From NCBI RefSeq assembly GCF_019175385.1, contig NC_083343.1:55636457-55700456 (forward strand): DNA of 64,000 nucleotides. The letters are read 5' to 3'. The DNA is from Lycium barbarum (taxonomy: Eukaryota; Streptophyta; Magnoliopsida; Solanales; Solanaceae). The notes under the pieces are model-generated. The model was given only the letters and a program-made list of their open reading frames with translations, was not told the DNA's origin and did not search any database. Positions 11,524 through 24,650 of this stretch are shown one piece after another; within the stretch, counting starts at the first letter, position 1; each line of letters opens with the position of its first letter. Position numbers and translations under genes: made by a program.

Positions 11524-14500
11524 TTAGATTACAGGAGGCGTAGGGAATAAATGGGGAAATCTCTTCTTCATCTCATCCTCCGCCTCCCAAGTCATCTCTT
11601 CACGGTTGTTGTTGCGCCACAGAACCTTGACCGAAGGCACCTCCTTAGTGCGCAATCTCCTCACCTGACGATCCAGAATAGATACCGGCTGCTCGTCATA
11701 AGATAGCTGCTCCGTCACCTGAAGATCATCTACTGGGAATATCCTTGAAGGGTCACCAATACACTTCCGCAGCATAGACACATGAAACACCGGGTGCACG
11801 GACTCCAAATCGGATGGCAAGTCTAGCTCGTAGGCGACTGCGCCAATCCTCCGAACAATCTGGTATGGCCCGATGTACCGCGGACTCAGCTTGCCCTTCC
11901 TGCCAAATCTCATAACGCCCTTCATAGGCGACACCTTCAGGAATACCCAGTCACCACTCTGAAACTCCAACGGTCGACGCCGTTTATCAGCATAAGCTTT
12001 CTGTCGACTCTGAGCAGCTAACAATCGCTCCCGAATAAGCTTCACCTTATCTACAGCCTCCTGGATCACATCTGGCCCAATCAGCTTAGTCTCGCCCACG
12101 TCAAACCAGCCAATAGGAGATCTGCACCTCCTGCCATAAAGGGCCTCATACGGGGCCATCTGAATGCTGGAGTGATAACTGTTATTGTAGGCAAACTCTA
12201 TAAGCGGCAAATGATCATCCCAGCTGCCCTTGAAGTCAATAACACAGGCCCGTAACATATCCTCGAGCGTCTGAATAGTGCGCTCAGCCTGGCCGTCGGT
12301 CTGAGGATGAAATGTTGTACTGAGGGTCACCTGGGTCCCTAATCCCTCCTGAAATGACCTCCAAAAATTAGCTGTGAACTGAGCACCTCGGTCAGTGATA
12401 ATAGATATAGGGACCCCGTGAAGTCTGACTATCTCTCTGATATATAATCTGGCATAGTTCTCAGCCGAAAATGTGGTCCGGACCGGAAGGAAATGGGCTG
12501 ATTTCGTCAGCCTGTCCACAATAACCCAAATAGAGTCGTACCTGCGTAGCGTACGCGGCAACCCAACAATGAAGTCCATATTAATCATCTCCCATTTCCA
12601 GGCTGGAATCTCCATCTCCTGTAACAACCCACCGGGCTTCTGATGTTCAACCTTGACTTGCTGACAGTTCGGGCATTGACTAACAAATTCAGCAATGTCT
12701 TTCTTCATGCCGTCCCACCAATACAAACACCGAAGATCCCGATACATCTTAGTGGAACCAGGATGAACAGAATACCGGGCACAATGTGCCTCGCCCATAA
12801 TCTGCCGTCGTAAGCCCGCAACATCCGGTACACAGAATCTGCCGTCGTACAATAATACTCCTTCAGGCGAGATCTCAAACTGGGTCTTTGTCTTATTAAG
12901 GGCCGCATCTCTGTACTGAATCAAAATAGGATCCTCAAACTGGCGCTGCTTTACCTCCTGAATAATAGATGACTCAGCAACTGGGCGAACAGAAATCCCA
13001 GAATCTCCAGAATCTATCAAACGGACTCCGAGGCTGGCCAGCTGATGAATATCACGAACCAGGTCTCTCTTATCAGATGGGACATCCGCTAGGCTGCCTA
13101 CGGACTTGCGGCTAAGCGCATCAGCTACCACGTTGGCTTTCCCTGGATGGTACAGAATATCAACATCGTAATCCTTTAGTAGCTCCAGCCACCTCCGCTG
13201 CCGCAAGTTTAGCTCCTTCTGCTTAAAAATATACTGAAGGCTCTTATGGTCCGTATAGATATCAACGTGGACCCCATATAAATAATGCCGCCAAATCTTC
13301 AAGGCATGAATCACCGCGGCCAACTCAAGATCATGAGTGGGATAGTTCTTCTCGTGCGGTCTGAGCTGCCGGGAAGCATAGGCTATAACTCGACCGTGCT
13401 GCATCAATACACACCCTATCCCAATACCAGAGGCGTCACAATATACAACATACCCGTTAGACCCCTCTGGAAGAGCCAAAACTGGCGCTGTGATCAATCT
13501 CTCCTTCAGCATCTGAAAGCTGCGCTCGCAGGCATCTGACCACTGGAATTTTGCTGCCTTCTGGGTAAGCCTCGTCAGTGGTGCTGCAATAGAAGAGAAA
13601 TCCTCCACAAACCTGCGATAATACCCAGCCAATCCCAGAAAACTGCGCACCTCAGTCGGTGTAGTAGGTCTGGGCCAGTTCTGCACAGCCTCGATCTTCT
13701 GCGTGTCGACCCGAATACCGTCTGCGCCGACAATATGACCCAAGAATGCCACAGAAGTCAACCAGAACTCACATTTAGAGAATTTAACATATAACTTCTG
13801 CTGACGGAGGATGCCAAGTACCGTCCTCAAATGATCTGAATGCTCCTCGGCTGATCGCGAGTAAATCAGAATATCATCAATAAATACAATAACAAACATA
13901 TCCAGGAATGGCTGAAATACCCGGTTCATCAGATCCATAAATACTGCTGGAGCATTAGTCAGCCCGAAAGACATAACTCTGAACTCATAATGCCCGTACC
14001 GGGTCCTGAAAGCAGTCTTCGGGATATCGGACTCCCGTACTCGCACCTGATGATAGCCTGAGCGCAGATCTATTTTGGAAAAGTGTCTAGCACCCTGCAG
14101 CTGGTCAAACAAGTCATCAATCCGGGGAAGGGGATATTTATTCTTAATAGTCACCCTATTCAGCTGCCGGTAGTCAATACACATCCGCAGCGACCCATCC
14201 TTCTTTTTGACAAATAATACCGGCGCTCCCCAGGGTGACGTGCTGGGTCTGATAAAACCCTTATCCAGCAAATCTTTCAGCTGCTCCTTCAACTCCTTCA
14301 GCTCTGCTGGTGCCATCCTATACGGAGGAATAGATATAGGCTGCGTATCCGGCATCAACTCGATAGAAAAATCAATCTCCCGCTCAGGCGGAAGGCCAGG
14401 AAGCTCCTCAGGAAAAACATCTGGAAACTCACTGACGACCGGGACAGACTGAAGGGTAGGTACCTCTGCTGCAGTATCGTGCACACGGACCAAATGATAG

Positions 14501-16359
14501 ATATAACCCTTCTGGATCATCTTCTTAGCCTTGAGGTATGAAATAAACTTACCCCTCGGCGATGCAGTCGATCCGAACCACTCTATAACTGGTTCCCCCG
14601 GAAACTGGAAACGGACTACCTTTTTCTGGCAGTCGACATTAGCATAACAGGAAGACAACCAGTCCATACCCATAATGACGTCAAACTCAACCATGTCTAG
14701 CTCTACCAAATCAGCCTTAGTGGTACGATCATAAATGGTCACAGAACAATCCCTATAGATCTGTCTCGCTACAATAAAATCCCCAACTGGCGTAGCTACC
14801 TCGAATGGCTCTATAGGCTCAGACACGATCCCAATCTTACTAGCAACGAGCGGGGAAATATATGATAAAGTAGAGCCAGGGTCAATCAATGCATATACAG
14901 ATCTGGAGAAAACCAGTAATGTACCTGTGACGACGTTTGGCGAAGCCTCCTGATCCTGGCGGCTGGCCAAAGCATATATGCGGTTCGAGGGACCGCTAGA
15001 ACCTGAAGCGCCACCGCGGCCTCGACCGCGCCCTGCCGGTGCTGGAATACCCCGCCCTCCAGGGCGTGCAACAGATGGAACAGAGGAAGAACCGGCGGCT
15101 GACCCTGTCTGCTGAGCCGCATTACCCGAACCACTGGCTAATGGGCAGTCTCTCATAAAGTGGCCCTGACCGCCACAAGAAAAACAAGCTCCCGTCGCTC
15201 GGTAACACTCCCCGGGATGAGACTTCCCGCAATGTGGACAACGGGGTCTAGGTGGTCTGGCCTGACTGGGACCCCTGGATACCTGCGATCCTGCCACTCT
15301 GGAGCTCTGACCGGCCCCAGAAGGTCCCGTACTGTCGAATCTCCGGCTGCCTGTCTGAGTACCCCGGCCGGAAGGAGGAAAATATCTGTCAGACTGCTGC
15401 TGCTGCTGAGGCTGTCCGCCTCGAGAATCTCCTGAATAACCCGCAGATCTAGCCCTCTTGGGCGGCCTCCTGTCCCTATCTCTGGCAGCAGGATCAGATC
15501 TGCGACGGTCCTCCATACCCATCGCATAGGCCTGAAGCCGGGAAATATCCATGTCTGTCTGCAGTGACACGGCCATACAGCTGTCTACCAAATACCGGTC
15601 CAATCCCATAACATAGCGGTGCATCCGATCGGACATATCTGCTACCACGGCCGGTGCATATCGGGCCAGAGAATCAAACTCAAGGCTATACTCGCGAACA
15701 CTCCGACCCCTCTGCTGCAGACGCAAGAATCGATCAGCTCGTGCCCGCCGTAACTCTGGTGGCAAAAAGTGGCGGGTGAATGCTGTCACAAACTGATCCC
15801 AAGTGGCTGGAGGGGCACCCTCTCCCCTAGATAGCTCCCAAGTCTCGTACCAATGAGTAGCCACATCTCGGAGCCTGTGTGAAGCTAGCTCAACTGACTC
15901 GGTCTCAGAAGCCCTGACCAAGTCCAGTGAGCGTCGCATCCCCCGAATAAAGTCGTGGGGGTCCTCGTCGGGCTTAGACCCGAAGAACTCTGGAGGGCCA
16001 CATAGCAAAAACTCCCGAACTCTCAGACTGTCCCGTCTGTCATCATCATCGTCGTCCCTACGCCCGCGTCTGCGAGCCTGTCCTGCCACCAGCGTAGTCA
16101 GTAACTGCACAGCCTCCCTCAGGGTCCGATCCTCCGCCCCTGGCTGAGGAGCTGGAGCCTCAGGTGCGGGTACACGAACCTCTGGAGCTGCCGATGGCCC
16201 TACTCCAGGCTGTACTGGTGGGGGTGTGGCAGACCCCTCAGACTGTGGCACGTCCTCAGGCAAATCATAAACACGAGCCCGGGTAGCTCGCTGTGCCTGG
16301 CTAGTCTCTCCAACCCTCGCCTTGCCCTTCTGGGCCGCCGTTGCCTTCTTCGGAGGCAT
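11524..16359 (-). CDS. Gag-Pol polyprotein, left C copy (Tekay chromovirus), intact
   Basis: Single open frame of 1611 codons from the ATG at 16359 (MPPKK); an in-frame extension to 16371 lacks an obvious better start. It makes the particle protein and the enzymes that copy RNA to DNA and integrate it. Approximate residues: Gag 110-290, a CCHC knuckle [14 protein letters not shown] near 396-409 (preceded by a second Cys/His-rich stretch), protease Asp in LIDPGST near 497, RT FIDD near 830, RNase H YCDASG near 979, integrase HHCC about 1195-1235 with DDE residues including D of DRGAQFT near 1330, GPY near 1500, chromodomain about 1560-1610. No stop or shift. Gag and Pol are fused in one frame, so how Gag is kept in excess is unclear. 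The chromodomain is expected to steer integration to heterochromatin. Confidence 0.96.
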   Translation of the reverse strand: MPPKKATAAQKGKARVGETSQAQRATRARVYDLPEDVPQSEGSATPPPVQPGVGPSAAPEVRVPAPEAPAPQPGAEDRTLREAVQLLTTLVAGQARRRGRRDDDDDDRRDSLRVREFLLCGPPEFFGSKPDEDPHDFIRGMRRSLDLVRASETESVELASHRLRDVATHWYETWELSRGEGAPPATWDQFVTAFTRHFLPPELRRARADRFLRLQQRGRSVREYSLEFDSLARYAPAVVADMSDRMHRYVMGLDRYLVDSCMAVSLQTDMDISRLQAYAMGMEDRRRSDPAARDRDRRPPKRARSAGYSGDSRGGQPQQQQQSDRYFPPSGRGTQTGSRRFDSTGPSGAGQSSRVAGSQVSRGPSQARPPRPRCPHCGKSHPGECYRATGACFSCGGQGHFMRDCPLASGSGNAAQQTGSAAGSSSVPSVARPGGRGIPAPAGRGRGRGGASGSSGPSNRIYALASRQDQEASPNVVTGTLLVFSRSVYALIDPGSTLSYISPLVASKIGIVSEPIEPFEVATPVGDFIVARQIYRDCSVTIYDRTTKADLVELDMVEFDVIMGMDWLSSCYANVDCQKKVVRFQFPGEPVIEWFGSTASPRGKFISYLKAKKMIQKGYIYHLVRVHDTAAEVPTLQSVPVVSEFPDVFPEELPGLPPEREIDFSIELMPDTQPISIPPYRMAPAELKELKEQLKDLLDKGFIRPSTSPWGAPVLFVKKKDGSLRMCIDYRQLNRVTIKNKYPLPRIDDLFDQLQGARHFSKIDLRSGYHQVRVRESDIPKTAFRTRYGHYEFRVMSFGLTNAPAVFMDLMNRVFQPFLDMFVIVFIDDILIYSRSAEEHSDHLRTVLGILRQQKLYVKFSKCEFWLTSVAFLGHIVGADGIRVDTQKIEAVQNWPRPTTPTEVRSFLGLAGYYRRFVEDFSSIAAPLTRLTQKAAKFQWSDACERSFQMLKERLITAPVLALPEGSNGYVVYCDASGIGIGCVLMQHGRVIAYASRQLRPHEKNYPTHDLELAAVIHALKIWRHYLYGVHVDIYTDHKSLQYIFKQKELNLRQRRWLELLKDYDVDILYHPGKANVVADALSRKSVGSLADVPSDKRDLVRDIHQLASLGVRLIDSGDSGISVRPVAESSIIQEVKQRQFEDPILIQYRDAALNKTKTQFEISPEGVLLYDGRFCVPDVAGLRRQIMGEAHCARYSVHPGSTKMYRDLRCLYWWDGMKKDIAEFVSQCPNCQQVKVEHQKPGGLLQEMEIPAWKWEMINMDFIVGLPRTLRRYDSIWVIVDRLTKSAHFLPVRTTFSAENYARLYIREIVRLHGVPISIITDRGAQFTANFWRSFQEGLGTQVTLSTTFHPQTDGQAERTIQTLEDMLRACVIDFKGSWDDHLPLIEFAYNNSYHSSIQMAPYEALYGRRCRSPIGWFDVGETKLIGPDVIQEAVDKVKLIRERLLAAQSRQKAYADKRRRPLEFQSGDWVFLKVSPMKGVMRFGRKGKLSPRYIGPYQIVRRIGAVAYELDLPSDLESVHPVFHVSMLRKCIGDPSRIFPVDDLQVTEQLSYDEQPVSILDRQVRRLRTKEVPSVKVLWRNNNREEMTWEAEDEMKKRFPHLFPTPPVI

Positions 16360-16546
16360 CACTGCAATCAAAAAGGCGAGTCAGATCAAAATCATCCTAA
16401 TAGCACAGCTCTATCGCACGATCTAAGATTACAAAGAGAGTAACGTCCTAAATGCCCTGTAGCTTCCCGTTTATAGATGTGGTGCACAACACATCGATAA
16501 ACAAGACTCTACGAGACACGGCCTGTAGACATTCCGAGGACAAACC

Positions 16547-16558
16547 GCTCTGATACCA
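16547..16558 (-). promoter_or_regulatory. Primer-binding site, left C copy
   Basis: The minus strand reads TGGTATCAGAGC, a perfect match to the initiator tRNA-Met complement, separated by four bases from LTR C2. The conserved leader follows: a stem GTTTAT/ATAAAC (about 16469-16502) and ATCGTGCGAT near 16411-16422. Confidence 0.95.
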
Positions 16559-16562
16559 CTTT

Positions 16563-19474
16563 TGTCACGACCCAGCCCCGTGGGCCGCGACTGGCACCCT
16601 ACCTGGGTACCCAGACCAAATCGCATATTCATTTCCGAACTCAAATTTATTTCAGAATTTTACAAAAATTATATCAAACATAATTTATATCGAAATTATG
16701 TCTTAAGCGGTCATATCAAATCAAATTCACACAAAGCGGCGGAATAGGCATCGCCGGTAAAAATACAAATATATACATAAGGGCCATTTGGGGCCATCAG
16801 ATCAAACAGACCGCTTTAAGACCCGAAAGCAAAATCATACAATATACACATAGGACCCTCGCCCCACAAAGATGACTACAGGCCTCTACGAATTCAAAAC
16901 ATAACGTATGGCGAGACAGGGCCCCGCCGTACCCAAACCGTCAAATATACAAAGTATATACAAAGTGGAGGAGTCTGTACCAAGAGTGGACTCCGGATCA
17001 AGTAAGAGTACTCCGAGAAAGCAAAAGGTGAAGCCTACTGCGGAAGATCACCGGAATCTGCACCTGCGGGCATAAAACGCAGCCCCCGGAGAGAGGGGGT
17101 CAGTACGAAATATGTACTGAGTATGTAAAGCACGGAGTACAAAATTATGGATCAAAACCGAAAGCAGATCAAATGTCAAAGGGGGGTACAAACTGGTATG
17201 TCAAAATCTGTATCGAAATCATATACATATATTTTATGCAACAAAATCATGCAAACGCTTAAGAACGTGGTCGCCACTCCGACGCTGGCGCCACACACAG
17301 CATAACACCAGAAGGTTTCAAATCTCCGTACATCCCCGAACATAATCATAATCATCGGTGAGCGTATCGCATCCCGAGCCATATCACAGCATAACTCCAA
17401 CGGTACCGGGCCCTATGGCGAAGCCTCGGGAACCGTAACACAGCATACGGCCGAATTTATCATACAGCGCACGAATCAAAACCGGCCCGGGAACCGGCGA
17501 ACGAAGTCATAATAAGGCACGAGCGGAGTCGTGAGCAAACAAATGCAAATCGTATTTCAAAATAGTGTTTCAAAACAAAGTAAATTCATAAATCATATCA
17601 TATTACAAAATAGTCGAATACTTAGTCGACATAAAGTTTCATTTCGCAAAACGTTTCCAAAATGGTCCATATAATTCAAAACATAGGTTAGCGTATCGAA
17701 TTGCCCAAACCTACCCCGTAGGAGGATGTTCCAAAGATCCGAAGTAGTATGTACAAATTTATTATCAAAGGTGGCCCGAAGGGCAAATCGGGCATTTTGG
17801 GGTAGCGGGCCCACCTCGAGTCGAAGTGAGGTGGCGAACGTGTTTCTACGAGCATTTATATGCCAAAGGTCATACATTATCATTCCTAGGTTACCCGACC
17901 ACATTTTGATAGGTTTCGGACGAATAGTGGCATTCTAGCCAAATTGGAGCCTTTAGGCTTCAATAGAATTGAATGAATAGTAACTTTTCTGTGGATCGGG
18001 TTTCGAGGAGCAGAAATGCTCCGAAAGGTCTCCTATTCGACTGACACACTAAGATATGCCAAATGAAAGAGTGGGAGGCTTTACATACCTCACAGACGTC
18101 GTAAGCTCTTCCAAATGTCTCGTCCCGTTTCGTCAAAAATCTGCAAATGGTCAAAGTTACCAAATGAGATCCTTAGGCTTAGAAATGCCTTTAACTTCAC
18201 AATTGCCTACCGAAATTTCGGCAGCACTTCCCCTATAAATCTAACATCCCCGAGGCATAGCTCGGCTCAAATTAACCAACTACAACAGCCCACACATCAA
18301 CAACCAAAACAAACAACAATAACACCATTCTAGTTTCAAAGTTTTTCATGACTTCTTAAGTTGGCAACTTTTCATTCAAACTTTCACAACTCCAATTCTA
18401 TACCTACATAATTGTATGTATTCCCACATTCAAACTTATACAATCACATTCTAATTACAACCCATGCCATACACGAAATTGCATAAAAATCCATTAATTC
18501 CCAAATTCTTCAAAACATCTAAAATGCACTTACGAACATTCTAACTCACGTAGTTTCATTCCGAATTCATCAACATCGATATAGATTCACATCTAAAGTC
18601 CATAACACCCAAGATATACATTGATATACATAAAGATACCGAAGGTATACGCTTTCCGATAATATTCAAAATCATTTTTAAATGCCAATTTCATTCACCA
18701 ATTAATCATTTACGATATAAGGGCCACAACAACACATTCTACCAACTTAAACAAGATCAATTCACACCAATTTTCCCATCTATGGCTCACGGCCAAACCT
18801 ACTACAAACACACACCCACACGTTTCCATTTATGTCCAAATTACGGGATTCTCGTCTACTTCCAATCCTTAACCCATTCATAGCAATTCTATAACATTAG
18901 AGGGTAAGAATTCATACCTTTCTTGAAACCCCGACTTGTCGAAAACGTCGTCCTCGTGCCAAACTAATTATACCCCGTTGAAGAGGGCCTTGAGTACTTC
19001 ACAAATATGTAAAGAACAAGATTATTGAACCACCACACAAGCTTGGGATTTTTCCTTTTCTTTCTCTCTAGCTCTCGGCCGAAACCCTTTTTTTTTGGGT
19101 GTTCTTGATTTTGTGAGTTGTTTCTTGGATAATACTAAGTATAATTCATATATATCTATTTAGGGGTCATGTGCATAGCACATGACCCTTTTAAAATGAG
19201 TTTGGGCCTATAACATGGCCGGATCCCCCCTCTTCCATTGTTGGGCTTCAATTGCATTTGTAGTTTCTTGGCCCAATGCTTAAAAATCCCGTTTTGTAAT
19301 TCCCGAAACTAATTTCCGAAATTCCAAATTTATCCTCGGCCTTCCCCGAGGTCTTAGCATTAAAGATTACACAACCAACATAGTCATATTCTCAAAAATT
19401 AATTTATGCCCTTCTAACACCCGAGTCGTAGTTATTTCCCGATTTCCAACTGTGCGAAAACACGGGGCCTAACA
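16563..19474 (-). repeat. LTR C2 (central, shared by both copies)
   Basis: 2912 bp, serving as 5' LTR of the left copy and 3' LTR of the right copy. Private base seen: A at 17142 (G in C1 and C3). Same internal layout as C1: TATA region about 19148-19156, inverted repeat 19164-19188, hairpin domain 16910-17119. No target duplication flanks it. Confidence 0.96.
16910..17119 (-). other. Multi-hairpin domain of LTR C2
   Basis: Same sequence as the C1 domain; see 8822-9031. Confidence 0.72.
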
Positions 19475-19487
19475 TTCTCCCCCCCTT
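19475..19487 (-). promoter_or_regulatory. Polypurine tract of right C copy
   Basis: AAGGGGGGGAGAA on the minus strand, directly before LTR C2, with the AACATTCG/CGAATGTT hairpin at 19491-19510. Confidence 0.92.
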
Positions 19488-19611
19488 AGGAACATTCGTC
19501 CCCGAATGTTAAATAAATCTTATAAAGACTCACAAGCATAACGGGAAAACCATTTTATATATAAATAGCACACATGGTCCATCCGTTCATTGGTACAACA
19601 AATACAGAAGT

Positions 19612-22600
19612 TTAGATTACAGGAGGCGTAGGGAATAAATGGGGAAATCTCTTCTTCATCTCATCCTCCGCCTCCCAAGTCATCTCTTCACGGTTGTTGT
19701 TGCGCCACAGAACCTTGACCGAAGGCACCTCCTTAGTGCGCAATCTCCTCACCTGACGATCCAGAATAGATACCGGCTGCTCGTCATAAGATAGATGCTC
19801 CGTCACCTGAAGATCATCTACTGGGAATATCCTTGAAGGGTCACCAATACACTTCCGCAGCATAGACACATGAAACACCGGGTGCACGGACTCCAAATCG
19901 GATGGCAAGTCTAGCTCGTAGGCGACTGCGCCAATCCTCCGAACAATCTGGTATGGCCCGATGTACCGCGGACTCAGCTTTCCCTTCCTGCCAAATCTCA
20001 TAACGCCCTTCATAGGCGACACCTTCAGGAATACCCAGTCACCACTCTGAAACTCCAACGGTCGACGCCGTTTATCAGCATAAGCTTTCTGTCGACTCTG
20101 AGCAGCTAACAATCGCTCCCGAATAAGCTTCACCTTATCTACAGCCTCCTGGATCACATCTGGCCCAATCAGCTTAGTCTCGCCCACGTCAAACCAGCCA
20201 ATAGGAGATCTGCACCTCCTGCCATAAAGGGCCTCATACGGGGCCATCTGAATGCTGGAGTGATAACTGTTATTGTAGGCAAACTCTATAAGCGGCAAAT
20301 GATCATCCCAGCTGCCCCTGAAGTCAATAACACAGGCCCGTAACATATCCTCGAGCGTCTGAATAGTGCGCTCAGCCTGGCCGTCGGTCTGAGGATGAAA
20401 TGCTGTACTGAGGGTCACCTGGGTCCCTAATCCCTCCTGAAATGACCTCCAAAAATTAGCTGTGAACTGAGCACCTCGGTCAGTGATAATAGATATAGGG
20501 ACCCCGTGAAGTCTGACTATCTCTCTGATATATAATCTGGCATAGTTCTCAGCCGAAAATGTGGTCCGGACCGGAAGGAAATGGGCTGATTTCGTCAGCC
20601 TGTCCACAATAACCCAAATAGAGTCGTACCTGCGTAGCGTACGCGGCAACCCAACAATGAAGTCCATATTAATCATCTCCCATTTCCAGGCTGGAATCTC
20701 CATCTCCTGTAACAACCCACCGGGCTTCTGATGTTCAACCTTGACTTGCTGACAGTTCGGGCATTGACTAACAAATTCAGCAATGTCTTTCTTCATGCCG
20801 TCCCACCAATACAAACACCGAAGATCCCGATACATCTTAGTGGAACCAGGATGAACAGAATACCGGGCACAATGTGCCTCGCCCATAATCTGCCGTCGTA
20901 AGCCCGCAACATCCGGTACACAGAATCTGCCGTCGTACAATAATACTCCTTCAGGCGAGATCTCAAACTGGGTCTTTGTCTTATTAAGGGCCGCATCTCT
21001 GTACTGAATCAAAATAGGATCCTCAAACTGGCGCTGCTTTACCTCCTGAATAATAGATGACTCAGCAACTGGGCGAACAGAAATCCCAGAATCTCCAGAA
21101 TCTATCAAACGGACTCCGAGGCTGGCCAGCTGATGAATATCACGAACCAGGTCTCTCTTATCAGATGGGACATCCGCTAGGCTGCCTACGGACTTGCGGC
21201 TAAGCGCATCAGCTACCACGTTGGCTTTCCCTGGATGGTACAGAATATCAACATCGTAATCCTTTAGTAGCTCCAGCCACCTCCGCTGCCGCAAGTTTAG
21301 CTCCTTCTGCTTAAAAATATACTGAAGGCTCTTATGGTCCGTATAGATATCAACGTGGACCCCATATAAATAATGCCGCCAAATCTTCAAGGCATGAATC
21401 ACCGCGGCCAACTCAAGATCATGAGTGGGATAGTTCTTCTCGTGCGGTCTGAGCTGCCGGGAAGCATAGGCTATAACTCGACCGTGCTGCATCAATACAC
21501 ACCCTATCCCAATACCAGAGGCGTCACAATATACAACATACCCGTTAGACCCCTCTGGAAGAGCCAAAACTGGCGCTGTGATCAATCTCTCCTTCAGCAT
21601 CTGAAAGCTGCGCTCGCAGGCATCTGACCACTGGAATTTTGCTGCCTTCTGGGTAAGCCTCGTCAGTGGTGCTGCAATAGAAGAGAAATCCTCCACAAAC
21701 CTGCGATAATACCCAGCCAATCCCAGAAAACTGCGCACCTCAGTCGGTGTAGTAGGTCTGGGCCAGTTCTGCACAGCCTCGATCTTCTGCGTGTCGACCC
21801 GAATACCGTCTGCGCCGACAATATGACCCAAGAATGCCACAGAAGTCAACCAGAACTCACATTTAGAGAATTTAACATATAACTTCTGCTGACGGAGGAT
21901 GCCAAGTACCGTCCTCAAATGATCTGAATGCTCCTCGGCTGATCGCGAGTAAATCAGAATATCATCAATAAATACAATAACAAACATATCCAGGAATGGC
22001 TGAAATACCCGGTTCATCAGATCCATAAATACTGCTGGAGCATTAGTCAGCCCGAAAGACATAACTCTGAACTCATAATGCCCGTACCGGGTCCTGAAAG
22101 CAGTCTTCGGGATATCGGACTCCCGTACTCGCACCTGATGATAGCCTGAGCGCAGATCTATTTTGGAAAAGTGTCTAGCACCCTGCAGCTGGTCAAACAA
22201 GTCATCAATCCGGGGAAGGGGATATTTATTCTTAATAGTCACCCTATTCAGCTGCCGGTAGTCAATACACATCCGCAGCGACCCATCCTTCTTTTTGACA
22301 AATAATACCGGCGCTCCCCAGGGTGACGTGCTGGGTCTGATAAAACCCTTATCCAGCAAATCTTTCAGCTGCTCCTTCAACTCCTTCAGCTCTGCTGGTG
22401 CCATCCTATACGGAGGAATAGATATAGGCTGCGTATCCGGCATCAACTCGATAGAAAAATCAATCTCCCGCTCAGGCGGAAGGCCAGGAAGCTCCTCAGG
22501 AAAAACATCTGGAAACTCACTGACGACCGGGACAGACTGAAGGGTAGGTACCTCTGCTGCAGTATCGTGCACACGGACCAAATGATAGATATAACCCTTC

Positions 22601-24447
22601 TGGATCATCTTCTTAGCCTTGAGGTATGAAATAAACTTACCCCTCGGCGATGCAGTCGATCCGAACCACTCTATAACTGGTTCCCCCGGAAACTGGAAAC
22701 GGACTACCTTTTTCTGGCAGTCGACATTAGCATAACAGGAAGACAACCAGTCCATACCCATAATGACGTCAAACTCAACCATGTCTAGCTCTACCAAATC
22801 AGCCTTAGTGGTACGATCATAAATGGTCACAGAACAATCCCTATAGATCTGTCTCGCTACAATAAAATCCCCAACTGGCGTAGCTACCTCGAATGGCTCT
22901 ATAGGCTCAGACACGATCCCAATCTTACTAGCAACGAGCGGGGAAATATATGATAAAGTAGAGCCAGGGTCAATCAATGCATATACAGATCTGGAGAAAA
23001 CCAGTAATGTACCTGTGACGACGTTTGGCGAAGCCTCCTGATCCTGGCGGCTGGCCAAAGCATATATGCGGTTCGAGGGACCGCTAGAACCTGAAGCGCC
23101 ACCGCGGCCTCGACCGCGCCCTGCCGGTGCTGGAATACCCCGCCCTCCAGGGCGTGCAACAGATGGAACAGAGGAAGAACCGGCGGCTGACCCTGTCTGC
23201 TGAGCCGCATTACCCGAACCACTGGCTAATGGGCAGTCTCTCATAAAGTGGCCCTGACCGCCACAAGAAAAACAAGCTCCCGTCGCTCGGTAACACTCCC
23301 CGGGATGAGACTTCCCGCAATGTGGACAACGGGGTCTAGGTGGTCTGGCCTGACTGGGACCCCTGGATACCTGCGATCCTGCCACTCTGGAGCTCTGACC
23401 GGCCCCAGAAGGTCCCGTACTGTCGAATCTCCGGCTGCCTGTCTGAGTACCCCGGCCGGAAGGAGGAAAATATCTGTCAGACTGCTGCTGCTGCTGAGGC
23501 TGTCCGCCTCGAGAATCTCCTGAATAACCCGCAGATCTAGCCCTCTTGGGCGGCCTCCTGTCCCTATCTCTGGCAGCAGGATCAGATCTGCGACGGTCCT
23601 CCATACCCATCGCATAGGCCTGAAGCCGGGAAATATCCATGTCTGTCTGCAGTGACACGGCCATACAGCTGTCTACCAAATACCGGTCCAATCCCATAAC
23701 ATAGCGGTGCATCCGATCGGACATATCTGCTACCACGGCCGGTGCATATCGGGCCAGAGAATCAAACTCAAGGCTATACTCGCGAACACTCCGACCCCTC
23801 TGCTGCAGACGCAAGAATCGATCAGCTCGTGCCCGCCGTAACTCTGGTGGCAAAAAGTGGCGGGTGAATGCTGTCACAAACTGATCCCAAGTGGCTGGAG
23901 GGGCACCCTCTCCCCTAGATAGCTCCCAAGTCTCGTACCAATGAGTAGCCACATCTCGGAGCCTGTGTGAAGCTAGCTCAACTGACTCGGTCTCAGAAGC
24001 CCTGACCAAGTCCAGTGAGCGTCGCATCCCCCGAATAAAGTCGTGGGGGTCCTCGTCGGGCTTAGACCCGAAGAACTCTGGAGGGCCACATAGCAAAAAC
24101 TCCCGAACTCTCAGACTGTCCCGTCTGTCATCATCATCGTCGTCCCTACGCCCGCGTCTGCGAGCCTGTCCTGCCACCAGCGTAGTCAGTAACTGCACAG
24201 CCTCCCTCAGGGTCCGATCCTCCGCCCCTGGCTGAGGAGCTGGAGCCTCAGGTGCGGGTACACGAACCTCTGGAGCTGCCGATGGCCCTACTCCAGGCTG
24301 TACTGGTGGGGGTGTGGCAGACCCCTCAGACTGTGGCACGTCCTCAGGCAAATCATAAACACGAGCCCGGGTAGCTCGCTGTGCCTGGCTAGTCTCTCCA
24401 ACCCTCGCCTTGCCCTTCTGGGCCGCCGTTGCCTTCTTCGGAGGCAT
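19612..24447 (-). CDS. Gag-Pol polyprotein, right C copy, intact
   Basis: 1611 codons from the ATG at 24447, co-linear with the left copy and with the same domains. Three amino-acid differences are visible: DFRGSWDD here against [14 protein letters not shown] against STTFHP (both in integrase), and TEHLS against TEQLS just before the chromodomain. One silent change was also seen near 19980. All catalytic motifs are retained. Its primer-binding site carries a substitution (see 24635), so this copy may replicate less well than the left one even though its protein is intact. Confidence 0.96.
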   Translation of the reverse strand: MPPKKATAAQKGKARVGETSQAQRATRARVYDLPEDVPQSEGSATPPPVQPGVGPSAAPEVRVPAPEAPAPQPGAEDRTLREAVQLLTTLVAGQARRRGRRDDDDDDRRDSLRVREFLLCGPPEFFGSKPDEDPHDFIRGMRRSLDLVRASETESVELASHRLRDVATHWYETWELSRGEGAPPATWDQFVTAFTRHFLPPELRRARADRFLRLQQRGRSVREYSLEFDSLARYAPAVVADMSDRMHRYVMGLDRYLVDSCMAVSLQTDMDISRLQAYAMGMEDRRRSDPAARDRDRRPPKRARSAGYSGDSRGGQPQQQQQSDRYFPPSGRGTQTGSRRFDSTGPSGAGQSSRVAGSQVSRGPSQARPPRPRCPHCGKSHPGECYRATGACFSCGGQGHFMRDCPLASGSGNAAQQTGSAAGSSSVPSVARPGGRGIPAPAGRGRGRGGASGSSGPSNRIYALASRQDQEASPNVVTGTLLVFSRSVYALIDPGSTLSYISPLVASKIGIVSEPIEPFEVATPVGDFIVARQIYRDCSVTIYDRTTKADLVELDMVEFDVIMGMDWLSSCYANVDCQKKVVRFQFPGEPVIEWFGSTASPRGKFISYLKAKKMIQKGYIYHLVRVHDTAAEVPTLQSVPVVSEFPDVFPEELPGLPPEREIDFSIELMPDTQPISIPPYRMAPAELKELKEQLKDLLDKGFIRPSTSPWGAPVLFVKKKDGSLRMCIDYRQLNRVTIKNKYPLPRIDDLFDQLQGARHFSKIDLRSGYHQVRVRESDIPKTAFRTRYGHYEFRVMSFGLTNAPAVFMDLMNRVFQPFLDMFVIVFIDDILIYSRSAEEHSDHLRTVLGILRQQKLYVKFSKCEFWLTSVAFLGHIVGADGIRVDTQKIEAVQNWPRPTTPTEVRSFLGLAGYYRRFVEDFSSIAAPLTRLTQKAAKFQWSDACERSFQMLKERLITAPVLALPEGSNGYVVYCDASGIGIGCVLMQHGRVIAYASRQLRPHEKNYPTHDLELAAVIHALKIWRHYLYGVHVDIYTDHKSLQYIFKQKELNLRQRRWLELLKDYDVDILYHPGKANVVADALSRKSVGSLADVPSDKRDLVRDIHQLASLGVRLIDSGDSGISVRPVAESSIIQEVKQRQFEDPILIQYRDAALNKTKTQFEISPEGVLLYDGRFCVPDVAGLRRQIMGEAHCARYSVHPGSTKMYRDLRCLYWWDGMKKDIAEFVSQCPNCQQVKVEHQKPGGLLQEMEIPAWKWEMINMDFIVGLPRTLRRYDSIWVIVDRLTKSAHFLPVRTTFSAENYARLYIREIVRLHGVPISIITDRGAQFTANFWRSFQEGLGTQVTLSTAFHPQTDGQAERTIQTLEDMLRACVIDFRGSWDDHLPLIEFAYNNSYHSSIQMAPYEALYGRRCRSPIGWFDVGETKLIGPDVIQEAVDKVKLIRERLLAAQSRQKAYADKRRRPLEFQSGDWVFLKVSPMKGVMRFGRKGKLSPRYIGPYQIVRRIGAVAYELDLPSDLESVHPVFHVSMLRKCIGDPSRIFPVDDLQVTEHLSYDEQPVSILDRQVRRLRTKEVPSVKVLWRNNNREEMTWEAEDEMKKRFPHLFPTPPVI

Positions 24448-24634
24448 CACTGCAATCAAAAAGGCGAGTCAGATCAAAATCATCCTAATAGCACAGCTCT
24501 ATCGCACGATCTAAGATTACAAAGAGAGTAAAGTCCTAAATGCCCTGTAGCTTCCCGTTTATAGATGTGGTGCACAACACATCGATAAACAAGACTCTAC
24601 GAGACACGGCCTGTAGACATTCCGAGGACAAACC

Positions 24635-24646
24635 GCTCTGATATCA
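24635..24646 (-). promoter_or_regulatory. Primer-binding site, right C copy, with one substitution
   Basis: The minus strand reads TGATATCAGAGC. The base at 24644 differs from the left copy (16556), so one of the first bases pairing with the tRNA primer is mismatched. Confidence 0.9.
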
Positions 24647-24650
24647 CTTT

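Noticed and set aside
15153..15527. Overlapping frames inside the C gag-pol (also 23241-23615 and other shadows)
   Set aside because: Alternative frames of a GC-rich, Gly/Arg/Ser-rich Gag linker; the main frame explains the sequence.
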